Assembly (NCBI RefSeq): GCF_001949145.1
Contig: NW_019091374.1
Coordinates: 1,118,574 to 1,163,222, forward strand
From: Acanthaster planci
Taxonomy: Eukaryota; Echinodermata; Asteroidea; Valvatida; Acanthasteridae
Direction of reading: 5' to 3'
Length of the DNA stretch: 44,649 nt
The position numbers and the translations under genes were made by a program. The number at the start of each line of letters is the position of its first letter. Within the stretch, counting starts at the first letter, position 1. Under the pieces are notes generated by a model, which saw only the letters and a list, made by a program, of their open reading frames with translations, ran no database searches and had not been told where the DNA came from. This document shows, piece after piece, positions 10,433 through 22,600 of the stretch.

Positions 10433-13400
10433 AGGACACACATTCAATGGCAATTAACTGACATTAATTTACCAATATACTGAATCCCATTGTAAGAATA
10501 CTCGTTTCCAATTTAGATCAATTTGATAAATACTTGAAGGTTTTTACTTTCAAGTCTTGCTTGACTTTTTAATTACGTGACATCTGAGGAAAAATTGCTT
10601 ATTGATTTCCATCAAATGCTGTGACAGTTTAGTTACCTTGATTCAGGTGAGGCACCTGTCACTATATATTAATTCAATTAACTGTATGGTACGTGTACAT
10701 GTACTTGTAGCCAACCCAGACAAGCAAAACTTTACAATCCAATACACACAAGTGCACGTGAGCAAACCTTGACAAATTCTACCCAGGTCCCAGTAAGAAA
10801 TGATATCTGCATTTCACATACACCTGATGTGCTTAAGTTTTTTTTTTCTTGTTGGTAGGGTTCTCAAAAAAAGGGGAGCTTAATCTGGTGTCCAGGGAGA
10901 GTCTTTCATTTTTCTTTCCCTTTGTCAGAGATCACATGACCTACACATTTTCTTGGACAAGTTTACTCTACTGATTGGGTAGGGGGTTAACATTATGAAA
11001 CAAGGCAATAAGGGTGGAGGAAACTGAAAGAAATTCATTGAAATTCTTCAATTCTGCAATTAATAAGCATCTGAAAAAGGTCCAAAGCAGTAAACTAAAC
11101 AAAGAAAAATATCTTATCAGCTTTGACACGGGGTCAGCGATGAACAAGACAGACTCATTAGTCTTTTATATGGGCAAGACAGCACAAGGAGAAGAATCCT
11201 CTTTGTATTTCACTTTCTCATTTGTTCTGTTGATGACATGTCTTCTCTCCCTAGCAGCCTCTCATTCGCACTGTGGCTGTATGTCTGGTTCCTCCTTCCC
11301 ACCCGTGGACTCCTTGTCAGATCAAACCAGATCATATGCCACCCTCAAGGTCATGCCTTGCTCGTTACCATCCTCCCACCTGGGTCCTTATGGCCGGACC
11401 TTCACAGCTTGCCGTTTATTTATGAAATTGGCCGGTAAATCTAATATCGTACGGTCATTTGTGCTATCCCAAAAAATATGATCGCCAAACTGGGATGCTC
11501 TGTGATACCGTCCGGTCTGTCTGTAACATTTATGATAATAAACATCTATGGCGATGGGGCTGCATGGGAACCTCTAGGCAACTGGTACTCTGTAAACATG
11601 CTAGCGGAGTGATTTATCACCGGATATAAATTAGCGTCTTGTGGACGTGGGAAGATGTAATCAAACTTGCACAATTGTGGTATGTACCATCAGTGATAGA
11701 TTGTCTCTTCTTCAAAATGACGGCATACGTTTGTTGAATTAAAACATGTTTTTGTTTATATATACAGCATTTACATGCACTTGAACAGTGACCTTTAAGA
11801 CTGTCAGTCTTGTGTTTGGGAGATACGGTAAATGTGTGCATGACTGAATGGGAGAGAAATAATCCCAAATTTAAAATTAGAATCATGACGGTGTGTCTGA
11901 GGAATGGACTCCCTGCAGCAAGAGATTCTAGAGTACCTGAAATGTTTGGTCATCAGACATTATGGAATTTTGTGTGACTGTTAGAAGAGCTTTGTTGTAA
12001 CTTACGTGTATCTAGTTCTTGACAGTTACTACAAGAGTCCTTGTTCAATTATATCAATGAGTCATTGCTGTATCGGTTATGTCTTGGCACTGTTTCCCGG
12101 TGCTTTCTTGCAAGTACATGTAAATTTGGAGTGAAAAGTTAATTACAGCTAAAATACAAGTCAGTCATATGTCAAGCCACAGTTCGTATTCTGTATAAGT
12201 AAGAAGGGATAACTAGAAGTGTGTGACCAGAAGGACTTGTACATGTACATGTATATTACTAATACCTATGACATAAAATGTAACCTGTAATTTGACACTG
12301 TTCTAAACAACTACAGGTCCCTGACAGCATTTTTGCTTTTATTATTTTTTTCATGAAGCAGTGTCACAAACTGCACACAGCATTCAGGAAAGAGAAAGAA
12401 AAAAGATTCAAACTGTTCTCATTGCTGTGGAAAAGGCTTTTATATACTCAAAGTAAACATTTCCGTCAAAAGAATGGCTGTCGATGATGCACGCTTGTAC
12501 GAATATTACATGCTGGACTTACATAATGCTTTCAAATCCTGTGGGCAATTAGAGATTAGGCCCCCAGGAAGGAAAAAAAAAAGCGAGGCTTGCAGCAGGA
12601 AACTGGAAGTAGATGGCAATTGGTCTCCACCTGTCCGTTTTACCTTTCCATTAACATTAGATTGAAATTTAATCAGCAGCATGGGTAAAAGGGCAAAGAG
12701 CATCTTGCGATGCACATATTTAAATGCTTTGCATGGAACATCAGGTGGATTTCAGTGCCGCAGCATGATGAGCAGCACTTAAGGGGTAGGTTTATGGGTA
12801 CACCTGCATGCATTCATGATTTCATTCTAATCCCCTGACATTTTTTTTCTGACAAGCATCCCCCCTCCCAAGAAAAAGGATTTTTTTTTTACCCACTGAG
12901 TGTTTATTTTTTTTAAACTCAAATTAATGAACAGCATATTTCTGAGATTTTTTTCAGTTTTTTCTCAAGATTATAAAGCATTGTTTCTTTTTCTGGACAT
13001 CTCCTCTGTTTGAGCCATTGATAGTCACTGTCTGTACCCACCCCAGCCTTTCAATCAGGTGAATATATATGTACATACTCCCGTATTTTCACACTTTCCA
13101 ACAGCTAATTATATTCTTCATTTTAACTTGGATAGCTTGGAATGGATGGAAATGGTGTCCAAGAAAGTCCAGTGCAAACACTCAGCATGCAGCAACCATA
13201 GACATGTAAAACATCCGTTGATTCGGGGATGGGTGTAGATTACAATAAAAAATTAGTCTTTTATATTGAAATTCTTTGAATAGTTGCTGATATGTTGAAG
13301 TAACTGTGTGGAATCTGAACTTGCTTCATGTTGCACTGCACTGCAGCATTTCAGATCTTGCAATATTTCAGATCGCGAGTATTGCTGCTTATGTCTCATC

Positions 13401-13701
13401 ACCACGTTTGTAAGGTCCAGCGAGTGGCCACAGTCAGCTAATTATAACCTTATACACCTTATTCGTGTATACGACTTCACTGATTGAAATCTCCTCTTAC
13501 TGCTTGAGCCTGCCTACAGTCAGCCAGTAGGACAGATGAGAGAAGAACGGAGACTATCTTCACTGTATGACCAGAGCCTGTGACTCAATTTGATGCGGTG
13601 ACAGTGGGGCATATGGTTTGACACAAAAGCACAAGCCTCTGTGGTCCATTGGCCTGGTTTGGAGCATACACGTACTCCAATTTGCACCATTCTGAATCCT
13701 A
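10433..13701. other. about 3.3 kb without a supported gene
   Basis: It holds ACATGT runs near 10694 and at 12238-12256. An open frame of about 155 codons at 11014-11481 starts at GTG and has no recognisable domain. T-rich tracts lie at 12841-12965. Confidence 0.5.
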
Positions 13702-13946
13702 GGCCGTTTTTCAATGCTCAACTTTGTCTCTGTCTCAGGCTTTGTGTAGGAAACCAATCCCCAATTGTGGGCCTGAAGCGTTTAACTTAAATTGAAATAC
13801 TGTAATATGTTTGGCTCTTTTGCATCTTACTTGATGTGTTGTGGCACTATCAGATTTACTATTGCGCTTACAACCTCAAAGTCAGGAAGTAAAAAAAAAC
13901 AGTTGAAACCTGAGATGGAGCCCACGTCAAGTATTGGAAAACGGCC
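13702..13946. mobile_element. MITE copy 2 of a two-copy family, CTA flanks
   Basis: Homologous from end to end with 8782-9023, with differences at roughly one position in five or six by eye. Both termini begin GGCCGTTTT. CTA lies directly outside both ends (13699-13701 and 13947-13949), which fits a 3-bp target-site duplication. The interior shares the words GGGCCTGAAGCGTTTAA and TTGTGGCACTAT with copy 1. It is non-coding and non-autonomous. The superfamily is uncertain; a 3-bp duplication would suit PIF/Harbinger-like enzymes, which is inference. Confidence 0.9.
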
Positions 13947-14593
13947 CTAGATTTCAAACAATATTCTTCACACACTCACACAGGTTAAGGCTATATATGT
14001 GTACACATTCGTACATTCCAGGTTTTTTGTTGGAAGTACACATGCGGAAAATAAATCCCATAACCTGTGAAGTACTGTGTACAGGATGGTACTTTCTTTT
14101 TCTCAAAATGCACATTTGTTACAAGTATGTACAAATTCAGTTGGAAACCAGCCACATTCATGGCTTGACTTCCACTGGTGGAAAACTCTTTAGGATGTCT
14201 ATTAGACACTTATTTAATTGTTCAATTAATTGCTTGATTCGCAATCTATCTTTTTCTGATGAATATAATAGGACAGACCAATTTGTGTGGAATATTCCCC
14301 CCCCACGAGCAACCCTGATATGTTGTCTTGAAGCCAATCATTTCAAGAACAATTCTTTCCAGTCAAATGTGGGGTCCAATTTCACCCACATTTCTCATCC
14401 TCCATGTTCCCAAAATCTTCTCAAGGCAACAAAACCTTAATCAAGTGAGAAACTGCGTAGACAGAAATTACGCTTTGGTCACTGGACATGTTACAGCCAA
14501 TTTGGGGCCTAGATGCTGGTCTGCATTTCTCACACCACTCAGGTAACATTTTGCTAAGAAACATATGATGCACAGAATATTGGCAAAGTGTAC
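13947..14593. other. non-coding stretch
   Basis: A plus-strand frame spans 13934-14440 (about 168 codons) without recognisable features. A C run is at 14298-14305. I do not support a gene here. Confidence 0.45.
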
Positions 14594-14798
14594 TTTGCTG
14601 ATGCATGGATTATGAAATCTATTGGAGCCACATATCAACACCATTACTGTTATGAGCCAAATGGCAGCTGTGATGAGGGCCAATGAACTCATTGCCAGGT
14701 CACAGCCTACTCTTGAGCACTGTCCCCACCTGGCCAATTCACAGATCAAGTAATTGGATGATGATAGACCAACACACTTCTTCACATTTTCAGTGCCA
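14594..14798 (-). CDS. candidate exon of a small multi-pass membrane protein
   Basis: On the minus strand an open frame enters in phase 2 at 14798 and runs 68 codons to a possible but weak GTACAC donor after 14594. The frame itself stays open to 14468. It encodes a Cys (KKCVGLSSSN), then WGQCSRVGC, then a hydrophobic helix of about 20 residues (SLALITAAIWLITVMVLIC) ended by Cys and CGSNR. The order Cys, Trp-Gly, Cys, helix with an internal Trp, Cys resembles the second transmembrane region of TMEM179-type tetraspan proteins as I remember them; this is a pattern match, not an alignment. A pyrimidine tract (TTTTTCTTTTCTGTC) lies about 60-80 bp upstream, but the AG used is uncertain. A stop codon immediately precedes the frame, so it would need an upstream exon. 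Confidence 0.33.
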
Positions 14799-15526
14799 CT
14801 CAATCATCACCAGCCTGGCCTTGGTAACTTTGACCGAAACACGTTTAGGAAAGACAGAAAAGAAAAAGGTCACTTTTATTTATAATATGGGATTCCGGAG
14901 GAATCTTGGGGCTATGTGGGCCTGGAAGTTCCGAGGAAAAAGATGGAAGTGCCTAAGAAAACTTATTCCATAAACTTGATAGCACTGTACTAGGAGTATC
15001 AAAAGTGGAGATATGTCGTGAACTGCAGCTTGAAATTGTTAGTTCAACACATCTTTGTGTTGTCCAAACAGACTTTGTAGGAAAAAAAGCCTGTTATTTT
15101 GCACAGGCATCTCTCTTTATACATTCCCATGACAGTCATGCCATCACACAACTGAAGTCCAAACTTGGAGAAGGTTTGATTTGACCCACTCGATTCTTAT
15201 AGTTTAAATGGACTTTATTTAAATATTGAATGGAGGCATCAAACTCCAAGAGTCTAGACCTAGGAATTCACACCTACTCTGTCAGTTGAAATAATACTGG
15301 ATCTGCTTGTTGCATGGAGAGCAAGTACATTTGCTCTAATTTTGTTTGGTATGTGTTTCTCAATGCTTCAGATACTTTGCTTAATTGGGAGCGCTCCAGT
15401 GGCCATACAGAAATATTGTTTCCAATATTGAAATGTCGTCTTACCCTAGTAGGCACTGGGATGAGAGAAACTGTGTTACAAGTGCAAAGCATCACTGGTA
15501 ATGAGTTGCTATGCACACTGCCCCAC
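14799..15526. other. non-coding stretch
   Basis: No supported gene. The left part of a 192-codon minus-strand frame (15274-15852) crosses into the repeat to the right and is not called as coding. Confidence 0.45.
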
Positions 15527-16621
15527 GCAGGGCTCGCAAAATTTTCAAAAATGCAAGGGAGTCTAAGATCTGGTTGCCTGACAAGGAAGTTTTTGCCCCA
15601 AGCTGCAGGCCAATACGAAAAAACATGTTTACTGATCGAAAATGACCTTAGTGACTTTTGTTTGAAGGGGAGCATAGGAGTAGAACAAAAATCCAACACT
15701 TGAAAAAAATTACAGGTCGGTAGGTCACTCACTATGCAAGATTCCATGAAGTTGAATGTATTTCCTCGTTTTGGATTGTGCATGCAAGTACCGGTACATG
15801 TACAAATGTCATGAACCCAACTACACGTGCGTAACAAATTTGTACATGACATAATGGGTTTGACAACTTTGCAGCATGGGGATTTATGGTCGACGGCTCG
15901 CTGAACAGCAAAGTCAAGTCAAAATTTACGCAGGCTATCCATTTCAATGCACTGAAATTCTAATATCTGAACTAATTCCCTTTAAACTAAGACACGCTTT
16001 ATGAGAAAATATGCTTGTTACAATGTTTTTGGCTGAGAAATAGGTTCACAGTTGACTACTTTTATGTATAAGGAAATTTTTGAAGCGATCCGGAACTGGC
16101 TAAACAGATCCAGAACTAGGAAAAGTGTCATTGTCACTTTTGTCAGTCTTGTAAGACAAATTAAAAGCTTTAAAATTTGAAAAAAATTTTGAAGTACCTC
16201 TTGCATACATGTACAAGGTAGACCTCTGACCCCATTTCATTGGTATTTTAAGATAATTGAGCAGTAATATGACTGAATATAGTTTTCCCGATCCGGAACA
16301 AGGAAAGCAACTGAATATATAGACACGGCTACGTTGTTCATGCCATTGATTCCACCGGACGGTGCACCTACATGTACCCGAACAAGTACAGTCATGCAAC
16401 ATCAAGGTTAGGATGTCGATTTTTTTTTGCAGTCTTTTCTGCCAACTTTTTTCTGTACACAGTGCTGAAATGTCTAAAATGCCAGGATTAAAATGTAATG
16501 CAAAAAATGTGTTGCTGAAAACAGGTACTTGCCCGTCGGGCTGGCAGCCTTGAACATTTGGTTGTCTGACAAAATATTTTGGTCGTCCCGGATGTCAGAT
16601 TACTGATTCTGCGAGCCCTGC
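15527..16621. mobile_element. composite element with GCAGGGCTCGCA inverted ends
   Basis: The perfect 12-bp inverted pair GCAGGGCTCGCA (15527-15538) and TGCGAGCCCTGC (16610-16621) brackets about 1.1 kb. Inside, TGGTTGCCTGACAA (15571-15584) and TGGTTGTCTGACAA (16559-16572) are near-identical direct copies near the two ends. GATCCGGAAC-type words occur at about 16087, 16107 and 16290. CTGCCCCAC lies just left of the left arm and CTGCCCAC three bases right of the right arm, a possible imperfect target duplication. The GCGAGCCCTGC motif next to a Cys/Pro-rich reading is one I associate with abundant echinoderm repeats. No transposase is visible. It may be one element or two adjacent insertions. 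Confidence 0.6.
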
Positions 16622-19600
16622 CGGCTGCCCACATAAGGTAAATTCATTAAGGACAGCATTGCCATATTATATTAAAACTAGAAACTAGCTACAAATTTTA
16701 CCAGTTTCTAAACCACTTCAGTGAGCTAAGTACAGCATTTTCTGTGAAGCACTTGATGCTCTCAGCTTCCAATAAATACCATCATGAAACCTTTGCCAGC
16801 ACTCCAAGTATCTACTTGTGACAGCAACAGCTCCATGGTGAGATCTTACTTGTAATCACTTTCACAGTTGGTGATAAGAGTGTCCTCACCAGGTCACACA
16901 ATTGTCCATGTCACCATCTGTTGCTGATAATGAGATTAGCAATTGGAAGCCACTTGAGGTTTTTAAGGATTGGCTGGGCTTCTGTGCCATCAGCTTAGAA
17001 AACCATGCTCTTCAAGTACCATGAGCATAGAGCTGGGTTTGCCAAGTGTTACAGCATGCGGCTATGGTTACAGGTGATACCCGCTGGACTGTGAAATTAC
17101 ACTGCTCATGGCAATAATACTGTATGTAAGTGGAATGGGTGGGGATCACATGTGACACTCAACTACCCATATCTTAGTACCCGTGTGTTGATTTAACTTT
17201 CAACGGAAGTGCTGCTAACAAAGGAAAAAATTGGATTGAATCTGTGGTTTATGTAGGAGTCCAAAGAGAATTGAAGGAGAAACTCTCTGTAGGTTTAAAT
17301 GAGATCAGAGTGATGTGAGAACTGAGTGCAACAGGAATATATACAAAGTCAGTACCGTGTGAGGGAAGTAGTGGGAAGAACTGGTCCACAGGTGTTACAG
17401 CTCCATGGCTTGACAACTTCCCCGACAAGAAGCAGACAGAGGAGGTAGTCTAGCCAGCCTACACAGAGGGACCACAACTTTCCAGAAATAAACCATGCTG
17501 TATTTGTTTTGTTAAACCTCATAAATATTCAACTCATTACATGATGGAAATCTGGTGATGTTACTCCTAGATGCCATTGTTGTTTCTGAGCTGCAGAGTT
17601 CTGTGTTCTGCATGGCAACAGGGTTGACATAGCCTTGTGCCAACGCTCTTTAAATTAATGTGTCTTTACTGTGACAGTTGAAAGGCTACAACAGTAGACT
17701 GGTTTTGGTGAAGATTGCTTGCCAAACACTAAATGTCTAAAAGGTGGGTTCTAGAGGGAGCTTTTGGTGCTACCGGAAGCGAGGTGAACACTAACCAGGA
17801 GGACGTTGCCTGGACGTGTATCATTTCTGCTTCTTGGACGTGCAGCCGAATCGGCCAATGACACATTCCCATTTGTTCATACATGTAAGCGTTTATGAGC
17901 TGTACATGTACCGGTAGTTATATGAAATCCTAATTAACCAACATACCTAGGCTTCATCAGAGATTCTATAATAAAGATGTGCACGCCAAAACTGCTCAAC
18001 ATAATGTGGAAGTCTAAAGCAATTAATTGATGTAATGAACCCATCACAGATTCCAAAGTAACACTTCCCATACTGTATGTTGTAATGGAGTAAATATTGC
18101 TAATCTGTGCTACTCTTGGCCTTGGGATTTCCTTCATAGGCATTAACATCAAAAGTCATCTTTCCAAAATGGTAACAGTGAAGAATTTAACCACAAAACA
18201 GGGGCACCAATGATACCTCTAAATATTACAGATCGAGTCATAATATTGCTAAACTCGAGGCACAATGACAATTACAGCGAATCTTGCATGGAGCTTGGTT
18301 TTAAGGTACATGTAAGGGGCAAAATGTTCTTTTTTACCATACTTCGTAGAGAAGGTCCTCCCCCTTTTTAACAGGAACATAAATCATGGTATAAAAAATG
18401 CCCAGATTTCAATTGAAATTTAAAAATACTTTTAAAACAATTTTTTTCCTCTGTGCTTCCTGTCTGTTTTAATCGCATTTCAGTTTTAACTGGGTTATTC
18501 GCCACAGTGCAGTGTTCCTTAATCAATGTCAAGGGGGATATGATTAAAAACTCAAGCTCCTGACAGGAACAACGCTGGTCAAACGAGAGGAATCATTAAC
18601 GCGCTATGCTTTGCATCATCAGCAGGGAGCCACAGAAGCAGCTCACAGTACAGTGGCATTATTAACTTGAACCCTGCGCATGTTTCTACGTGTGAACGAT
18701 ACTGTAGGTTCTGGTGATTGATCTTTTGATGCAGAAACACAAAAAGAACCGCCCACCGTGCATGGGGGGGGGGAAGAAGCCACGGGAGCACGAGTGCATT
18801 ATGCGGTTACACATCTTGAGTGAGCCATGTTTTGCAAACCTGCCTCAAGAGCGAGCGGGGAAAGAGGGAGTCAAAGTGCGTGACGTCATTAGCCAATGCC
18901 ATGATGGAAGGGGAGGTGCTGGAGTGTAGCATGGCCACGAGAGCCAGGGAAAAACATACTACATGCATGCCCTAGTGCCTGGACTGGAACAGTTTTTTAA
19001 TATGCATAGCCAATGTGTACAAAATGTCTGACTTAAAAATTCGCTATTGAATCCAAGGCTGAACTTGACAAACTAGTGTGAGACATATCACACAGAGGCT
19101 GACAATGCAATGATTCAAGAGCAAAAAGTTGAAACCATATTAATGAGATCCCACCACAGCATTGTCCAACGATTCCGAACATTACATTTAACATCAGCTT
19201 TGGGTACATATTTCCCTGGTCCAGAAGTGCACCTTTAATCACTACACAAACAAATGGCTCCAGCCCATCAGTCAGCAAGTTCTGCGTGATGCACATCCAA
19301 AGTACACAGCCCCTTTGCCACAGGGTCCTTCTCTGTAATCCCAACCTCCCAAGACGCAGCATCCTCATCTCCCACACCAAGCTCTCAACACACTGATAAC
19401 ATCCAGTCTCTCCTTTGACGCACACCAAGTGATAAGGATTAATAAGGTCCCCACTCAGGACAGCCGCCGTCCTTTGTCATTCCTTCAATGCATTAATAAA
19501 AATCCAGATGGAGAGGACTTGCGTCTGACATGGAGTCATGGATTGACTGCCATCTGGAATGCACTGATGGATTCCCCCAAATCCAGAGCCAGTTTTAAAT

Positions 19601-22600
19601 TTATGACCCGTGTGTAGGAAGTAATGGAGGTGACTTAAGGCTGCTACAATAAAAAGGCTCTGGGAAGGAATCAAGTCCTATCAGCAAATGGCAGCATAAT
19701 GCATGTCACTAATTCTCAGTTGAATGGGCAGAAAATCATTACATAATCTTGTCACAGCAACTAACACACATGTACATTTGGGGGTGCGCACAAGCGTCCT
19801 CCTGGATTTACCATGTTCACATTTTTTTCCTCAAGAGCTTATTGTAGCTAATTTGTGCACGCCCGAGAAAAGCATAACTTATGAGCAGCAAACTGTACAG
19901 GTGGACAATTAAGTGAGTAGGGGGAGAAACTGTAAATGAGTCAAAGCAATAAAAATCTGTCCTCTCACCCTCAGAGATCCTGACTAACAAAAGTGGCAGG
20001 AGACATGGACAAACTGCAAACAGGACTGGAAGAAAACTGTGAATGTTCTCAGCCTTCAACTTGTGCACATACATTTCAAGGTACTCCAATCAGAATTTGA
20101 CTTTTCTCCAGTACAGTGTGTATACTACGCGCTCACAGTATTCGGCTCTCAAGTGCATTGAAAGGGTTGTTTAGATTGTTGCAACCTTTGCTCCTTTTTA
20201 TTAAACATCGTGGCCATGAAAAATGTTCTCCATGCGAAATAGCACATGCCACAAATCTTGTGTTACTCTTCACGATGCTTTTATACACTCTCGCCTAATG
20301 GCATGATCATTTACAGGTAGTTTCTGGTGGCAGAGTGGCAAGAGGGGGTCAAGTGTCTTGGTGAAGGGCACAACAAACTGGGTCCTTGCTGAGCGTGAAT
20401 ACCAGCTTTCTTGCAGTGGTACATGCGTACTATGGGCTGTTTATATCATATAAGAGGTGCAGTCCACTAATTCGAGTGAGAATTTCTGACCAGCTCATTA
20501 GCATGGGAAGTGCCCCACAATTTCTTTTGAAAGAAAGGGAATGTTTGGCCCCCGAATTGGTGAGGTTTTTGTAAATCTTTCCCATGATCAACTCCCTGGT
20601 TCTTTGGGCTTCCATCTGAAAGCAGGATGGCTGAAAAAATATGGCTGAAAAATGGTATCCTAAATGCTCGAAAAAGAGGAAGGTTGTCACTTGAAAAATG
20701 GCTGCATGCAGACTTTGGAAAAATCACTTTTTGGGGAGTAATTTTGTTTTGAGGGAATAATTAATAAGAGTAATTTGTTGACCAATTCGTCAATGGGGCT
20801 TGAATGGGGCTGTGTCTTCTCTCAAAGACTGCACCTTTAGTACTCACACAATCATTGCAGGTGTCCAGGCAGAATGATGTCACATCACCACAGTAAAGAT
20901 GCAATGACAAGTTGAACAGAACACTTACCATCACCAGTACCCCATAACAAAATTAACCATGGTTTTTTTGGGGGGGGGGTTGTCATTTTTTTCATCTATT
21001 TTTAAATGAGAGCAAAGTCAATCACTGCTTTGCCATTTCAGAGACATGAGACTGGAATGAAGATTATGAATACCTAGAAATGTAACTGAATGCGGCCTGT
21101 TTCGACATTTGGAAAGCACTGTCCCTCGGTAATTTGCCTCCATGGTTGAGGGTGAATGTTCCCAGAATAAACTGAATTGATACCCTCTGCAATCCAAAGA
21201 GTGAAAGATTCACTACACTCAAGTGACAGTGCACTCCCTCTGATTGAAATTGAGAACCAGGCAAATTTGCACAAAACTTTTTCAAACCAATATATCAAAT
21301 GTTTCACTCAACTTCCCACTGGAGGTGGCCTTTTTTAAAAACTTTTTCCATCTATGTTCCATCTAAATCATCAAGCTAGTCCTCAGTTTCAATTTTTGGA
21401 AATAAAAGCATAAGAAAGAGAGCACATCTAAGACTGGCACATTAAACAAAACAAACAGCAAAGTGGAGGATTATAAGATCACCCTCACTGGACTCCTGAC
21501 AGTTTTCATTCCCAATTTTGTGCAACACTCTTTTCAGAAGCAGTGTCTGGAAATACTTTGCATGGTGCTATTTTTGTTAAGGCTGTGGACTCTCAACCCA
21601 CGTGTGAAACTTTGTCACCTTTTTGCATCTTTTTGATTTCTTCATTCTTTGGAACTTTGTTGTCCATCCCAAATGACATCCAAACCTGGCATCTCCCAAC
21701 CGAGGTGAGAAAGTACATTCAGTGCACACAGCCATTTCTGGAACCTCACTTACTTCACATTTGCCGGAGGGCTGTCAAGCTATGGTCTGAACAACTGAGG
21801 TCTTTTTCTATCAGGCTTGTAGACTGGCTGTCAACCTCCACAAGTATGTGGGTCAGCTGAGAATAAGGTATGTTGAAATGCTACCCTTGCCTCAGGCTTG
21901 CTAAAGGGCAAACAATCACTACATTTAGCACGATCCAGCCTCTCTACATAAAAAGCTTCTTATTCAGCTTTCGCAGGCAGTACTTATTTGTCACAACGCC
22001 GATCCCACCTCTGAATTTGCCAATCAAAGTTTTTGGGGCTGAAATATCACTCAGATTTGATTTGAATTGGCTAAAACAGCTGTCTCCAATTTTCACACTC
22101 AGACGGATACATGCATTACGGAGCATGCCGCTTCCACAAACAGAGGAAAAGAACTTCAGTTCACATGTCTCCAGCCTGACAGAAATGATGGCAAGTCGGT
22201 GTTGCCCATCTTGTCCCAGACACATTCCAATTCTCCACCAAGAAAGTGGATCACTGAAGATTGCTTGCGTACAATCATGGTTTATCTGACGAGCAAGACC
22301 ATGCCTGCTGCACTGTGATTTACAAACAGTGGTAACAAGATTGTAGCCCCGGGCAATACCACAAACTGATGAAATTGGATGTTCACAACTGAGGGACCAG
22401 GACGGGATAAGATGGGGATGTCATCACTAACATAGCACAGTTGCAGACATCTGCAGTCTGAACAGGGACCCTACATCTTTCAAAGGAAGACAGGCAGCTC
22501 ACAGGGGAGGAGATCTCCCTTTGCACTAAATGTCATCCAACTGAATGGAGTTCAGAGTCTTCGGCTTTGTGCAGTTGCAGAATGAAGCATTTTCTGTCTC

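Noticed and set aside
11014-11481. 155-codon plus-strand open frame
   Set aside because: It begins at a GTG, mixes Lys-rich and Ser-rich sequence without domain features, and lacks splice support.
15274-15852. 192-codon minus-strand open frame, the longest in the window
   Set aside because: It runs through the end of the composite repeat, has no recognisable domain and has no convincing splice or start context. Cys-rich low-information sequence makes a chance frame plausible.
17338-17449. Protein-like reading ending GVTAPWLDNFPDKKQTEE before GTAGTC
   Set aside because: No pyrimidine tract or usable acceptor upstream and a weak donor; composition alone is not enough.
19033-19428. 131-codon minus-strand open frame with some hydrophobic stretches
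   Set aside because: About one or two frames of this length are expected by chance in 45 kb at this composition, and no family or exon boundary was recognised.
20350-20373. AAGTGTCTTGGTGAAGGGCA resembling a motif common in animal interspersed repeats
   Set aside because: Only about 20 bp match what I remember, and the tRNA-like partner segment usually found next to it is absent.
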